Assembly (NCBI RefSeq): GCF_042654985.1
Contig: NZ_JBHSMT010000008.1
Location: 372,001-436,000, forward strand
Reading direction: 5' to 3'
Origin: Paraherbaspirillum soli
GTDB lineage: Bacteria > Pseudomonadota > Gammaproteobacteria > Burkholderiales > Burkholderiaceae_D
Length of the DNA: 64,000 nucleotides
Shown: in pieces, positions 30,084 to 39,900 of the stretch
Layout: each line of letters starts with the position of its first letter
Position numbering within the stretch: position 1 is the first letter of the stretch
The notes under the pieces: model-generated
The model's database searches: none
What the model saw: only the letters and a program-made list of their open reading frames with translations
What the model was told of the DNA's origin: nothing
Program-made: the position numbers and the translations under genes

Positions 30084-30300
30084 TTTAAAGATTTATATAT
30101 ATAAATAGTAGTAATAGTTAACGACCTTCTTTTCTGTGGATAACATAAAAATCCTTCATCCAATCAAGCGTTTACGTTCAGGATAAACCCTGAGTAAACC
30201 TTGTATCTATAAAGAACAGTTGTTGGATAAAAAATCCGAAGTGGAAAACTTCTTTGATATCCACATTTGGAGGCAATAGATATCCCAAGAGTTATCCACA
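30084..30300. repeat. Origin module copy A
   Basis: Starts with a 44-bp block (30084-30127) that differs at one position from copy B, including AT tract and trios TAG-TAG-TAA-TAG. A DnaA box (30135) follows, then a 24-bp block identical to copy B (30211-30234, GAACAGTTGTTGGAT core), then a near box and a perfect box ending at 30300. Confidence 0.88.
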
Positions 30301-30476
30301 GACGGTTTGCTTGCAGGGTTTCAGTTTTTGAAAAAAGATGTCTATCAGATAATTTTTCAAAATTTGATCGACCGCTGATTTCCGAAATTTTTCTTCCGTT
30401 TCTTTTTTTACAAACCACTTTGAATTTTCAGGTTTTGGGTCAAAGGTTTTCAAAAAAAGTCTTTCCAGGTTTTGTA

Positions 30477-30692
30477 TTTAAAGATTTATATATATAAATA
30501 GTAGTAGTAGTTAACGACCTGAAATTCTGTGGATAACAGTAAAAATCCCTGTTAAATCAATGCTTTAAAACATGGATAACGCTTGAGTAATCGGTGTACT
30601 GGAAAAGAACAGTTGTTGGATAAAAAAACGGATGTGGACAAGACTTCGGATACCCACATTAGCTGCATCGGATATCCACAGGTTTATCCACA
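30477..30692. repeat. Origin module copy B
   Basis: Same parts in the same order as copy A at a constant shift of 393 bp (392 for the last box): 44-bp block at 30477-30520 with four TAG trios, DnaA box at 30528, identical 24-bp block at 30604-30627, near boxes, perfect box at 30684. The sequence between the shared blocks has diverged. Confidence 0.88.
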
Positions 30693-30850
30693 AATTCGCG
30701 AAAAATGCGCTGCAAAACGCGTTTTTTACGTGGTTTTAGGCTTTGCCTGAATGAGCGCTCGTTGTTTGAGGGCTGCCGCATCTAAAAAAATCTCGACAGC
30801 AACAAAATAAGCCATTAATGTACGCGTTGCGTATATAAATGGAGGTCGTT

Positions 30851-32152
30851 ATGAGTGAACAACAAGCTTTTTTGCGTGATGCGATGCGGCGTCTCAACCT
30901 GACCCGAGAGGCTTTTTCGGATCGCATCGGGATTCGGAAGCGCGCTTTGGATACTTGGTTGTTGCCGGATACTTCAGGAGAATTCCGGGTAATGCCGGAA
31001 ATGGTCACGAAATTTGTCGGTGAAATCCTGCAGCGCGAGACGGGGCAAAACCCCATTACGCAGAGCGTATATATCGCAAAAAATGAGCCCTTGCGCTCCC
31101 GTATCGGCTTCAATGGCAAGCCGCAACTTATATCCGTTGAGCAGTTTTCGCGCGACTCGCTGGAAGACTTGTTTCGGATCACGGACATGATGCAGCCGAT
31201 TGCCAGGCGCCAAAAGGTGTCGCGCATCCTGGAGGGGGCGGTGCTGGGGAATTTGTTTTTTGAGGCCAGCACGCGTACCCGCATCAGCTTTGGCGCGGCT
31301 TTTTGCCGCCTGGGGGGATCGGTGTGCGATACCACCGGCTTCACTTTCTCTTCGATGACCAAGGGCGAATCGATTTACGACACCAGCCGGGTCATCAGCG
31401 GTTATGTCGATGCCTTGGTGATTCGCCATCCGGAACAAGGCTCGGTCGAGGAATTCGCGCGCGCCACGAATATTCCCGTCATCAATGGCGGCGATGGTCC
31501 GGGCGAGCATCCGAGTCAGGCGATTCTTGATCTTTACACCATTCAGCGCGAGTTTTCGCGGCTGGGGAAGCTGATCGACGGCGCCCACATCGCCCTGGTC
31601 GGCGATTTGAAGTACGGCCGCACGGTGCACTCCCTGATCAAGCTGCTGGCCCTGTACCGTGGCCTGAAATTCACCCTGATTTCGCCGGCTTCGCTTGAAA
31701 TGCCGGCTCACATCCTGGACCGCATCGCCCGCGGCGGCCATGTGATCGAGCAAACCCAATCCTTGCGGCAAGGATTGCAAGGCGTGGATATTGTGTATGC
31801 GACAAGAATCCAGAAAGAGCGTTTTGCCGATGAAGCGATTGAAGGCTATACGCCCGATTTCCAGGTCAATCAGGCCCTGATCAACGCCAGCTGCGATGCC
31901 GGCACGATCGTGATGCACCCGTTGCCGCGCGATAGCCGGCCCGGCGCCAATGATTTGAGCACCGATTTGAATCACGATCCGCGCCTGGCGATTTTCCGCC
32001 AGACCGATAACGGGATTCCGGTAAGAATGGCGCTCTTTGCCGTGCTGCTGGGGGTCGAAAATCAGGTGCAGCACTCGATGAAAGACGCCAGCTGGCATTC
32101 GCCGTCTCACATCGGGCCAGATGATGCGTCGTTTGACGGCGTCGATGAATAG
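30851..32152 (+). CDS. pyrB: Aspartate carbamoyltransferase with N-terminal helix-turn-helix extension
   Basis: A 433-residue protein. Residues about 95-400 form an ATCase catalytic chain (carbamoyl phosphate plus aspartate to carbamoylaspartate, pyrimidine synthesis) with all key residues in place: STRTR (140-144), Lys171 in the 80s-type loop MTKGES, Arg192 in IRHPEQG, His220/Gln223 in GEHPSQ, Arg257 in GDLKYGRTVHS, Arg319/Gln321 in TRIQKER and HPLPR (356-360). Residues 1-60 look like an XRE-type HTH (LNLTREAFSDRIGIRKRALDTW), absent from classic 310-residue PyrB. The ATG at 30851 follows GGAGGT by four bases; an ATG 12 bp upstream overlaps that site. It starts next to the origin-like region. 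Confidence 0.87.
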   Translation: MSEQQAFLRDAMRRLNLTREAFSDRIGIRKRALDTWLLPDTSGEFRVMPEMVTKFVGEILQRETGQNPITQSVYIAKNEPLRSRIGFNGKPQLISVEQFSRDSLEDLFRITDMMQPIARRQKVSRILEGAVLGNLFFEASTRTRISFGAAFCRLGGSVCDTTGFTFSSMTKGESIYDTSRVISGYVDALVIRHPEQGSVEEFARATNIPVINGGDGPGEHPSQAILDLYTIQREFSRLGKLIDGAHIALVGDLKYGRTVHSLIKLLALYRGLKFTLISPASLEMPAHILDRIARGGHVIEQTQSLRQGLQGVDIVYATRIQKERFADEAIEGYTPDFQVNQALINASCDAGTIVMHPLPRDSRPGANDLSTDLNHDPRLAIFRQTDNGIPVRMALFAVLLGVENQVQHSMKDASWHSPSHIGPDDASFDGVDE

Positions 32153-32162
32153 AGGCTCGTGC

Positions 32163-34205
32163 TTATTTGGCTGCCGGACGCCCTGCCTTGCTGCGCAAAG
32201 TCTTGCCAGGCGGCGGCGCCACCGGCTTTTGCCTGGCATCCGCCAGTAAACTGGCGCAATCGCTGTGCTGATCGGGGCTGATGTTCATCAGCGGCAGCAA
32301 AGCGGCCGCCGGAGCCAATAGGCCGAGCGCAAGCGCGCCGCCAGCCTTTAACGCCACCATACCCTTGTTCACCCCTACCTCGGGGTGTTTAAAGCTGCCT
32401 GTGACCTCTAAAGGCGATCTGAGCGTGATAATCCGTAATCCCCGGTTTTTCGGGTGGATGGTCAGCGCCAGCGATTCTTTGCGCAGGTCGACCTGACCGT
32501 CGACGACGACGATCGCAGCGTCGGTATCCATGACAAAGGTGCGGGCCTGCATGACGCCATTGCTCACGGCAAAATCGCTGGCCAGGCAATTCAGAGTCAC
32601 CTGGTGATCGCCAAACAGTTTGGCAATAATGATGTTGCCAATATTCAGGCCCATCTCTTCCAGCAGGTATTTGCTGATGGTGCCGTGATTGATCAAGGTT
32701 TTTACCTCGCCGTTCGCGCTGCCCAGCATTGCCGCCACAGAATTGCCGACCCCGGACAACGAGGCATCGCCGTTGACTTCGCCGAAACTGGCTTGCATCC
32801 GTTCCATCGTGGGAAATAGTTGCTTGATCTTCAAATGACGCGCCGAGATGTGTATTTCAGCCTTGATCGTCTGCTGCTTGCCGTCCAGCTTGACGCTGGA
32901 AATCAAATTGCCGCCAGCCACCCCGAAATTTAATGGCGTCAATGACAATATGCTGTCTTTCAGGTGCAGGTCGGTGACCAGGTCCTGGATCGGCAATGCC
33001 TTGTCGCGGATGATTTTGCGGCCGGTGAATTTGACATCGGCGTCTATGCTGCCCCAGCGCGCAGTATTGAAAGGCTCGACCGGCAGCACTTTGTCGGCTG
33101 GCTGCACTGCCGTTGCATCGCCGCGGTTGTTCTTGCTGGCGTTGGAGTCGGCCCCGACCAGCGGCGCCAGATCTTTTAGCGACAGCTGATTCGACAGCAG
33201 CGTGCCTTGCAGCAAAGGGCGCGGTTTGCGGGCGACGTACTCAAGCGTGCCCGAGATATCGCTGCTCCCGACCCGGCCGCTGAATTTGTCGTAAATCCAG
33301 TCGTCGCCATCGGGATGAATGGTGCCGCGCAAATGCCCTTCGGTTGAAAACGGCGGCGTGGCCGGCAACACGATCCCTGTCAGCGGATACAGATTGGACA
33401 TGCTGGCGCCGCCAATTCTAAGGCGCAGGTCGAGAGCCGTCAGCGCGCTGGGCTTGGTCAGCGTCCCTTGAATCTCGATCGCCGTTTTGCCGATCCGGAC
33501 CCTGGCTTGCAGCGGGTACGGCGTGCTGCTGTTTTGCAGCGCCAGTACCGCGCCAGCCTGGCCGTCGCCGCTGACCGCTGTTTTATTGAAAGTGCCGCTT
33601 GCCTTCCAGCCTATGCCGTAACCTTCCGGCGTGATCGCCGGCAGCGACCCGATGTCGGCATTGATGTCGATTTTGCGGATCGGATCGAGCAGCCTGACGC
33701 TGCCCTGGGTCAGCACCAGTTTTTGCAGTTGCAGTTGCCAGACGGACGGCGGCTGGGACAGGAAGGTCCAGTTATTCCGGCCATCCAGTGTGCGTTCGAA
33801 GGCGATGTTCGGCGTTTGCAATTCCAGCGTCGGCAGCACGATCTTGTGCGCCAGCAGCGGCAACGGGCTCAGCGAAAAAGTGATGCGGCCGATTTGCGCC
33901 ATATGCGGACCAGTTTTGGCCCAGTCGGGATTGTCGAGCACGATGTCGTTGGCGCTCAGGCGAGGCCAAGGCAGCCAGCGCTTCCAGCCACCCTGCTCGG
34001 CGGTCGATTTTTGCCAACTTAGCGCCAGGTCGCCGCGAATCGCGAATGGCCGGCCGACGGCATCGCTGATGTGCTGATTCAGCCACGGTTTGGCCCGGTT
34101 CCAGTCGAAAGTGATCAGCGCGACGATCAAAACGGCTATCGCGGCAAGCAAGCCAAAGGCGCTCCAAAATAGTATTTTTAGCGGCCGAAGTTTTGAAGAA
34201 ATCAT
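32163..34205 (-). CDS. AsmA family protein
   Basis: A 680-residue inner-membrane-anchored periplasmic protein of the AsmA/TamB-like group, implicated in phospholipid transport or outer-membrane homeostasis. One N-terminal membrane helix (about 10-32) is followed by FDWNRAKPWLNQHISDAVGRPFAIRGDL, the AsmA N-terminal signature. The C-terminal half has the repeated beta-groove segments and the LDLRLRIGGASMSNLYPL and NGVMQARTFVMDTDAA motifs. A Lys/Arg-rich C-terminal tail follows. Convergent with the ATCase gene, 10 bp between stops. Confidence 0.88.
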   Translation of the reverse strand: MISSKLRPLKILFWSAFGLLAAIAVLIVALITFDWNRAKPWLNQHISDAVGRPFAIRGDLALSWQKSTAEQGGWKRWLPWPRLSANDIVLDNPDWAKTGPHMAQIGRITFSLSPLPLLAHKIVLPTLELQTPNIAFERTLDGRNNWTFLSQPPSVWQLQLQKLVLTQGSVRLLDPIRKIDINADIGSLPAITPEGYGIGWKASGTFNKTAVSGDGQAGAVLALQNSSTPYPLQARVRIGKTAIEIQGTLTKPSALTALDLRLRIGGASMSNLYPLTGIVLPATPPFSTEGHLRGTIHPDGDDWIYDKFSGRVGSSDISGTLEYVARKPRPLLQGTLLSNQLSLKDLAPLVGADSNASKNNRGDATAVQPADKVLPVEPFNTARWGSIDADVKFTGRKIIRDKALPIQDLVTDLHLKDSILSLTPLNFGVAGGNLISSVKLDGKQQTIKAEIHISARHLKIKQLFPTMERMQASFGEVNGDASLSGVGNSVAAMLGSANGEVKTLINHGTISKYLLEEMGLNIGNIIIAKLFGDHQVTLNCLASDFAVSNGVMQARTFVMDTDAAIVVVDGQVDLRKESLALTIHPKNRGLRIITLRSPLEVTGSFKHPEVGVNKGMVALKAGGALALGLLAPAAALLPLMNISPDQHSDCASLLADARQKPVAPPPGKTLRSKAGRPAAK

Positions 34206-34274
34206 GGATTTCCTGATGACAGGCTTTTTGGCATTGCTTAAATATAGGACACGGCAAGCGCCAGCAATACCTTG

Positions 34275-34393
34275 GGCACCTCGAAAAACCTACTGCGCGG
34301 CCCAATCTCGAGGCTGCGATGCTCACCGTACCTCCGTACGGCTGCGCTTCTCGCCCCGACCTTGGGCCGCTCGCTACGGTTTTTCGAGATGCC
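34275..34393. repeat. 119-bp element with terminal inverted repeats (asmA-DUF3300 gap)
   Basis: GGCACCTCGAAAAACC at the left and GGTTTTTCGAGATGCC at the right (one mismatch). The interior closely matches the copy at 17243, including the CCGTACCTCCGTACGG hairpin. The rest of the 355-bp gap (34206-34560) holds a single DnaA-box-like TGTGGATAA at 34519-34527 and no gene. Confidence 0.9.
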
Positions 34394-34560
34394 CCTTGTT
34401 ACGCGGAATACCGTCAGCTGCCGGCGCTGCGCATGGCCAAAACAATCAACAATGTGTGAGACATGCAATAGTTTGTAACCCAGTGTTGCCATGAAAATTT
34501 GGCGTGCTAGCTTGTAATTGTGGATAACTTTTACGTCTAGCCCGTTGCGTGGAACTGAAA

Positions 34561-36843
34561 ATGACAAAAAATAAGAAAACCGTATCGTTGATGCTGAGTG
34601 CTTCGCTGTGCGTTGCGCTGCTGCCGCTTGCCGGCTGCGACAAGACACCAAACAGTCCGAATCAGGCCGCAGCGCAAACACCGCCGCCCTATGTGCCGCC
34701 GACTGCAGAACAGTTGTATCAGCTGGTTGCACCAATCGCGTTGTTCCCCGACAAACTGATCGGGCAGGTATTGGCCGCGTCCGGTTACCCCGACCAGATA
34801 ACCGTGGCCAATAACTGGCTGGCCCAGAACCGCAACCTGAAGCCGGCGCAACTGCAAGACGCGGTCAATCAGCAGCCTTGGGACGTCAGCGTCAAGGCTT
34901 TGACCTCATTCCCCAACGTGCTCAACCAGATGGCCCAGAACACAGCGTGGACCGCGGCGCTGGGCGATGCTTACGTCAACGACCCGACCGACGTGATGAA
35001 TGCGATCCAGGTCATGCGCCAGCGCGCCGCCAGCAGCGGCCATCTTAAAAATATGCCGCATCAAAAGATTGCGGTAGTCCATCGCACGCACCAGCCGCCG
35101 CCGCAAGCCTACGCGGTGCCGCCAGGCGAGCCGATGGTGTATTCAGGACCGGAAGTGATTCCGCCGCCGCCGGACACGATAATGATTGAGCCGGCCGAGC
35201 CGGACGTCGTGTACGTGCCGGCGGCCTACGATCCGGGCGTGGTGTACGGCGAGCCTATGCCGGTTTATCCGGGCTATGTCTATGCGCCACCGCCGCCGAT
35301 ATACGACAGCGGTGCGATTATCGCGAACGATGCGATTCCATTCGGTGTCGGCTTGGTGGTAGGCGTGGTGATCAGCCATTACGACTGGGGCTGGCATTCC
35401 TGGGGCGTGCATTGGGGCGACGGCGACTGGCATGGCAGGGACCGGGATCGCGACCGCGGCGAATGGCATCGGCCGGCGGTTGTGTATAACAACAAAACCT
35501 ATGTGTCGAATTCCACCACCATCGTCAACCGGGTGACCAACAACATCAACAACGGCACGATTACCAACACCACCAATAACAACTTCGGGACTGCGGCTGG
35601 TGTCGCCGGGGTTGCCGGCGCTGCAGCAGTCGCCAACGGTCTGCGCCCTGCCGTTCCAACAGGCAGCCCGCCAAATTTAGCCAGGCCGCACTTTGGCCAG
35701 CCACCGGTCTCAGGCGCCAATGTTGCGCCCGGGGTGGCAGCTGGACTCATTCCTGGCAAACCTGGAGCAGCTGTGGCCGGTCGGCCCAGCTTTAATCAAA
35801 ATGCTGCGGCGCTTGCCGGCCGCGTGCCGGGGGCGGTGCCGACACCTGGGCCAGCAACGCGGCCGAATTTCAACAATATGACGAAGCCCGATTTCAGTCA
35901 GGCACTACGTCCTGGAAATAAAATTCCGGCCGTGCCTAACCTCAATCCGGCAACACCGAAGCCGCCCGGCGCCAGTCAGCCTGGCATCAACACCCTGCAG
36001 CGGCCGAACTTCACTCAAATCCCTGCCGTACCTGCCGGACGGGTGCCGCAGCCGACACCGGGAGCAGGCGCCCGGCCCGATTTCAACCATATGACCAGGC
36101 CCGATTTCAGCCAAGCGCTGCGTCCTGAAAACAGGATTCCAGGCGCGCCGAACGGCAATCAAACTGCACGCCCGGAAATGCCGCGGCCGAACCAGCCTGC
36201 GCATTCTGGCGGCGCCAATCATGAGCGGCCTAACCTCAATCAGGCGCTCCCGCGAGAACCTGCGAGACCGACCTTGAATCAGCCGCAACGCGCTGAGAAC
36301 ATGGTTCAAAACAGGCCGAACGATAGACCGCAGATGCGCCCGCAAGAACCGCAACAGCCGCGCATCGAGCCAAGAGTAGAGCCGCGTCCGCAGGCGCAGA
36401 TACAGTCTCGCCCGCAACCGCAGATACGTCCGCCGGAACCTCCGCAGCCGCGTTTTGAACCCCGTCCACCGCCGCCACCGCCGCATCTGGAGCCGCGTCC
36501 GCAACCGATGCCGCAGATACAGCAGCCTCGTCTGGAACCGCGTCCGCAACCGCAGGTACGTCCGCCGGAACCTCCGCAGCCGCGTTTTGAACCCCGTCCA
36601 CCGCCGCATCTGGAGCCGCGTCCGCAACCGATGCCGCAGATACAGCAGCCTCGTCCGGAACCGCGTCCGCAGCCGCAGGTGCGCGCACCAGAACCTCCGC
36701 AGCCGCGTTTTGAGCCGCGCCCACCTCCACCTCCACCACCACCGCATGTGGAGCCGCGTCCGCAGCCAGCGCCGCAGCATCAGGCTGAGCCTAATCGCAG
36801 TCAGCCGCATCCGGACAAGAAGGACGAGCACAAGCACGAATGA
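34561..36843 (+). CDS. DUF3300 lipoprotein with long Pro-rich repetitive C-terminus
   Basis: A 760-residue secreted lipoprotein. A signal peptide ends in the lipobox LPLAGC (Cys about 27). DUF3300 spans about 45-260, starting AEQLYQLVAPIALFPDKLIGQVLAASGYP and ending near Trp-rich WGWHSWGVHWGDGDWHGRDRDR. A low-complexity Asn/Thr stretch, three repeats of a TRPNFNNMTKPDFSQALRP type, and a tail dominated by EPRPQPQ and PPEPPQPRFEPRPP follow. The final residues are His/Lys/Glu-rich. ATG at 34561 was preferred to a GTG 12 bp earlier, with GGAA upstream. Function of DUF3300 is unknown; the tail suggests an extended spacer that could cross the periplasm. Confidence 0.85.
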   Translation: MTKNKKTVSLMLSASLCVALLPLAGCDKTPNSPNQAAAQTPPPYVPPTAEQLYQLVAPIALFPDKLIGQVLAASGYPDQITVANNWLAQNRNLKPAQLQDAVNQQPWDVSVKALTSFPNVLNQMAQNTAWTAALGDAYVNDPTDVMNAIQVMRQRAASSGHLKNMPHQKIAVVHRTHQPPPQAYAVPPGEPMVYSGPEVIPPPPDTIMIEPAEPDVVYVPAAYDPGVVYGEPMPVYPGYVYAPPPPIYDSGAIIANDAIPFGVGLVVGVVISHYDWGWHSWGVHWGDGDWHGRDRDRDRGEWHRPAVVYNNKTYVSNSTTIVNRVTNNINNGTITNTTNNNFGTAAGVAGVAGAAAVANGLRPAVPTGSPPNLARPHFGQPPVSGANVAPGVAAGLIPGKPGAAVAGRPSFNQNAAALAGRVPGAVPTPGPATRPNFNNMTKPDFSQALRPGNKIPAVPNLNPATPKPPGASQPGINTLQRPNFTQIPAVPAGRVPQPTPGAGARPDFNHMTRPDFSQALRPENRIPGAPNGNQTARPEMPRPNQPAHSGGANHERPNLNQALPREPARPTLNQPQRAENMVQNRPNDRPQMRPQEPQQPRIEPRVEPRPQAQIQSRPQPQIRPPEPPQPRFEPRPPPPPPHLEPRPQPMPQIQQPRLEPRPQPQVRPPEPPQPRFEPRPPPHLEPRPQPMPQIQQPRPEPRPQPQVRAPEPPQPRFEPRPPPPPPPPHVEPRPQPAPQHQAEPNRSQPHPDKKDEHKHE
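36427..36780. repeat. In-gene tandem repeats encoding the Pro/Arg-rich tail
   Basis: The DNA segment GAACCTCCGCAGCCGCG recurs at 36436, 36568 and 36691, giving units of 132 and 123 bp. They encode PPEPPQPRFEPRPP...PQPMPQIQQP. Unit number is likely to vary between strains. Confidence 0.85.
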
Positions 36844-36854
36844 GCTGTGGACAC

Positions 36855-36891
36855 AAAAAAAGCCGCCTGACGTAAATCAGGCAGCTTTTTT
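36855..36891. terminator. Bidirectional terminator between DUF3300 gene and putA
   Basis: GCCGCCTGA and TCAGGCAGC enclose a six-base loop, with A's on one side and TTTTTT on the other. Convergent genes end 12 bp before and 31 bp after it. On the minus strand the one mismatch becomes a G-U pair, so it is slightly better for putA. Confidence 0.8.
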
Positions 36892-36921
36892 GCTACTGGT
36901 CCCTTTAGGGGACCTTTATGC

Positions 36922-39900
36922 TTACACCTGCAAGGTCATCAGGCTGGCGTTACCGCCGGCCGCTGTGGTGTTGACGCACACGGCGCGCTCCGCCAGCAAG
37001 CGCCATAACGGAATCGGCGCATATTCGGAGGTTTCCAGCAGCGGCACCAAGGCGCCAGTTTTTTCTCCGAGTGCCGACAGCAACGGACGCAAGCGCCAGG
37101 TTCCCGCACCGTCGACCAAGGCCATTTGCAGCGTGATGGTGCTGCTGCCGGCCTCGACTCGTTCGATGGTGCGCACCGCATCGCGCACAGCTTTCGGCAA
37201 GCCGCTTGGCAGCATGGCCGAGGCCGAAGCTTCGATCACCGGGGTATTGCCGGTGGCAAAGACGGCTGCCAGCTGGTTCAGCATGGTGCCGACGTTGTCG
37301 GCGCTGCACAGGATCGCACCGCGCGGTGCAAACGACAGGCTGTTGCGCTCGCCGGTCGGGCCGGGCAATACCAGCGAAGTGCCGAGCCAGTTGGCGTGCA
37401 TGTATTCCTCGCCCAGTGCCGCAATCCGCTGATGACCATGGGTTTTGGCCCAGTTCAACAAGGCTTGCAGGATCGGGGTTTCAGTGCTGGTGATCGTGTT
37501 CGGCGCATGGATCGTGTGCGCACCCAGCGCGACCGTCGCATTGCGTTGCAGGCGCTTCAGGTACAGCGGTCCGCCGGCTTTGGGGCCGGTGCCGGATTTT
37601 CCTTCGCCGCCGAACGGTTGCACGCCGACCACGGCGCCGACGATATTGCGATTGACGTAGATATTACCGACGTGCGCCTTGTCAGTAATGAAGTCGATCG
37701 TTTCGTCGATCCGCGAATGGACGCCCAGGGTCAGGCCGTAACCGGTGGCGTTGATCGCATCGATCAATTGCGGCAGCGCGCTGCGGGCATAGCGCACCAC
37801 ATGCAGGACCGGGCCGAATACTTCGCGCTTCAATTCCGACAGCGAGCCGATTTCGATCAGGGTCGGGGCCACGAAGGTGCCGTTTTTCTGCTCGTCGGAC
37901 AGCGGCAATTGATAGAAATCCTTGGCCGTGGCGCGCATCTTCTCGATGTGGGCCAGCAACTGCGCTTGCGCATCGGCATCGATCACCGGGCCGATATCGG
38001 TCGCCAGTCGGTCGGGATTGCCGATCCGCAGTTCCTGCATCGCGCCCTTCAGCATATGCAGGGTGCGATCGGCGATATCGTTTTGCAGGCACAGCACGCG
38101 CAGTGCCGAGCAACGCTGGCCGGCGCTATCGAAGGCCGAACTGAGGACGTCCTGCACCACCTGTTCCGGCAAGGCGCTGGAATCGACGATCAGGGCATTC
38201 TGGCCGCCGGTTTCGGCGATGAACGGCAGATCGATCGACTCTTCCACCGAGCGCTTGGCAAGGGTACGGTTGATCAGCTGCGCGACTTCAGTCGAGCCGG
38301 TAAAAATGACGCCTTTGGTGCGCGGGTCCGAGGTCAGCGCGGCGCCGACCGTTTCGCCCTGGCCGGGAAGGAATTGCAGCGCAGCGCGCGGCACGCCGGC
38401 TTCATGCAACAGCTGCACCGCACGGGCGGCGATCAGCGGCGTTTGTTCGGCCGGTTTGGCCAGCACCACATTGCCGGCTGCCAGCGCGGCGCTGACTTCG
38501 CCGACAAAAATCGCCAGCGGGAAATTCCACGGGCTGATGCAAACCACCGGACCCAGCGCCAAGACGTTCTGGGTATCACGCACCTGGGCTGAGTAGTAGC
38601 GCAAAAAGTCGACCGCTTCGCGTACTTCGGCAATCGCATTGGGCAGCGATTTTCCGGCTTCGCGGATCGCCAGTGCGATCAGCTCCTGTTGGTGTACTTC
38701 AAAGAGTGCCGCGGCCCGTTCCAGCTTGGCTGCGCGTTCGACCGGCGGCAGGGTTTGCCAATCCATCGCGTAGGCGGTCGCCGCGTGCAGCGCGGCATCG
38801 ACATCGGCGCCGCTGGCTTCGATCACGCTGCCGACCACATCGCGATGATCGGCCGGATTCAACACAGGTTTCGCTTGCGCACCCGCCAGCGGGGTTGCCA
38901 GCGAGTCCGCCAGCAACGGCGCCACATGCCATTGCTGTTGCCCCAGCGTCTGGAACGCCAGGTCGATCTCGCGCAGGACTTCTTCGCTGCTCAAATCCAG
39001 CCCCGCCGAGTTGCTGCGTTCGCCGCCGAACAGCGCCGCCGGCAATGGAATATGCGGATGCGGCTCGCCGCCGAGTTGCTGCGCCGCTTGCAGCGGATCG
39101 GCCACCAGGGTGTCGATCGACACGCCTTCATCCACGATCTGATTGACGAAGGACGAGTTGGCGCCGTTTTCCAGCAAGCGCCGCACCAGGTAGGCGAGCA
39201 AGGTTTGATGCGAACCGACCGGTGCATAAATCCGGCACGGTTTGTCCAGATTGTCTTTGCCGACCACCTGGTCGTACAGGGTTTCGCCCATGCCGTGCAG
39301 GCACTGGAACTCGTAGTCGGTAATGTTTTTCTCTTGCGCCCAGCTGTAGATGGTCGCCAGCGTGTGCGCATTGTGGGTCGCGAATTGCGGATAGATCAGG
39401 TCGGTCGCCGCCAGCAATTTCTGGGCGCAGGCCAGGTAGGAGACATCGGTGTACACCTTGCGGGTATATACCGGGAAGCCGGGCATGCCGTCGACTTGCG
39501 CCCGTTTCACTTCGGAATCCCAATACGCGCCCTTGACCAGCCGCACCATGAACTTGCGGCCGCTGCGGCGCGCCAGATCGACCAGGTAGTCGATCACGAA
39601 CGGGCAACGCTTCTGGTAGCCCTGCACAACAAAACCGATGCCGTCGAAGCCGGCCAGGTCGGGATCGAACGCCAGCGCTTCCATCAGGTCGAGCGACAGT
39701 TCCAGGCGGTCGGCTTCTTCGGCGTCGATGTTGAGGCCGATGTTGTATTGCTTGGCCAGCACCAGCAGTTGCTTCAGACGCGGCAACAGTTCGCCCATGG
39801 TGCGCTGGCGTTGCGCGCGCGAGTAGCGCGGGTGCAGCGCCGACAATTTGACCGAGATGCCGGGTCCCTGCTTGATGCCGCGGCCGGCCGAGGCGCGGCC

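Larger units (their letters stand above)
30016..30760. other. oriC: Putative chromosomal replication origin (oriC) with internal duplication
   Basis: A strongly AT-rich, non-coding block in otherwise GC-rich DNA. It contains four perfect DnaA boxes: TGTGGATAA at 30135-30143 and 30528-30536, TTATCCACA at 30292-30300 and 30684-30692. Single-mismatch boxes are at 30257-30265, 30633-30641 and 30672-30680. Two AT tracts (TTTATATATATAAA) are each followed by four DnaA-trio-like triplets (30106-30117, 30499-30510), and long A/T runs lie at 30340-30480. The order AT tract, TAG trios, spacer, DnaA box is the known bacterial basal unwinding arrangement. Nearby parS sites, parAB and the switch in coding-strand bias agree. 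dnaA itself is outside the window. Confidence 0.8.

Noticed and set aside
30164..30497. Short frames on both strands inside the origin-like block
   Set aside because: They overlap DnaA boxes and AT tracts, have no ribosome-binding sites and atypical codon use.
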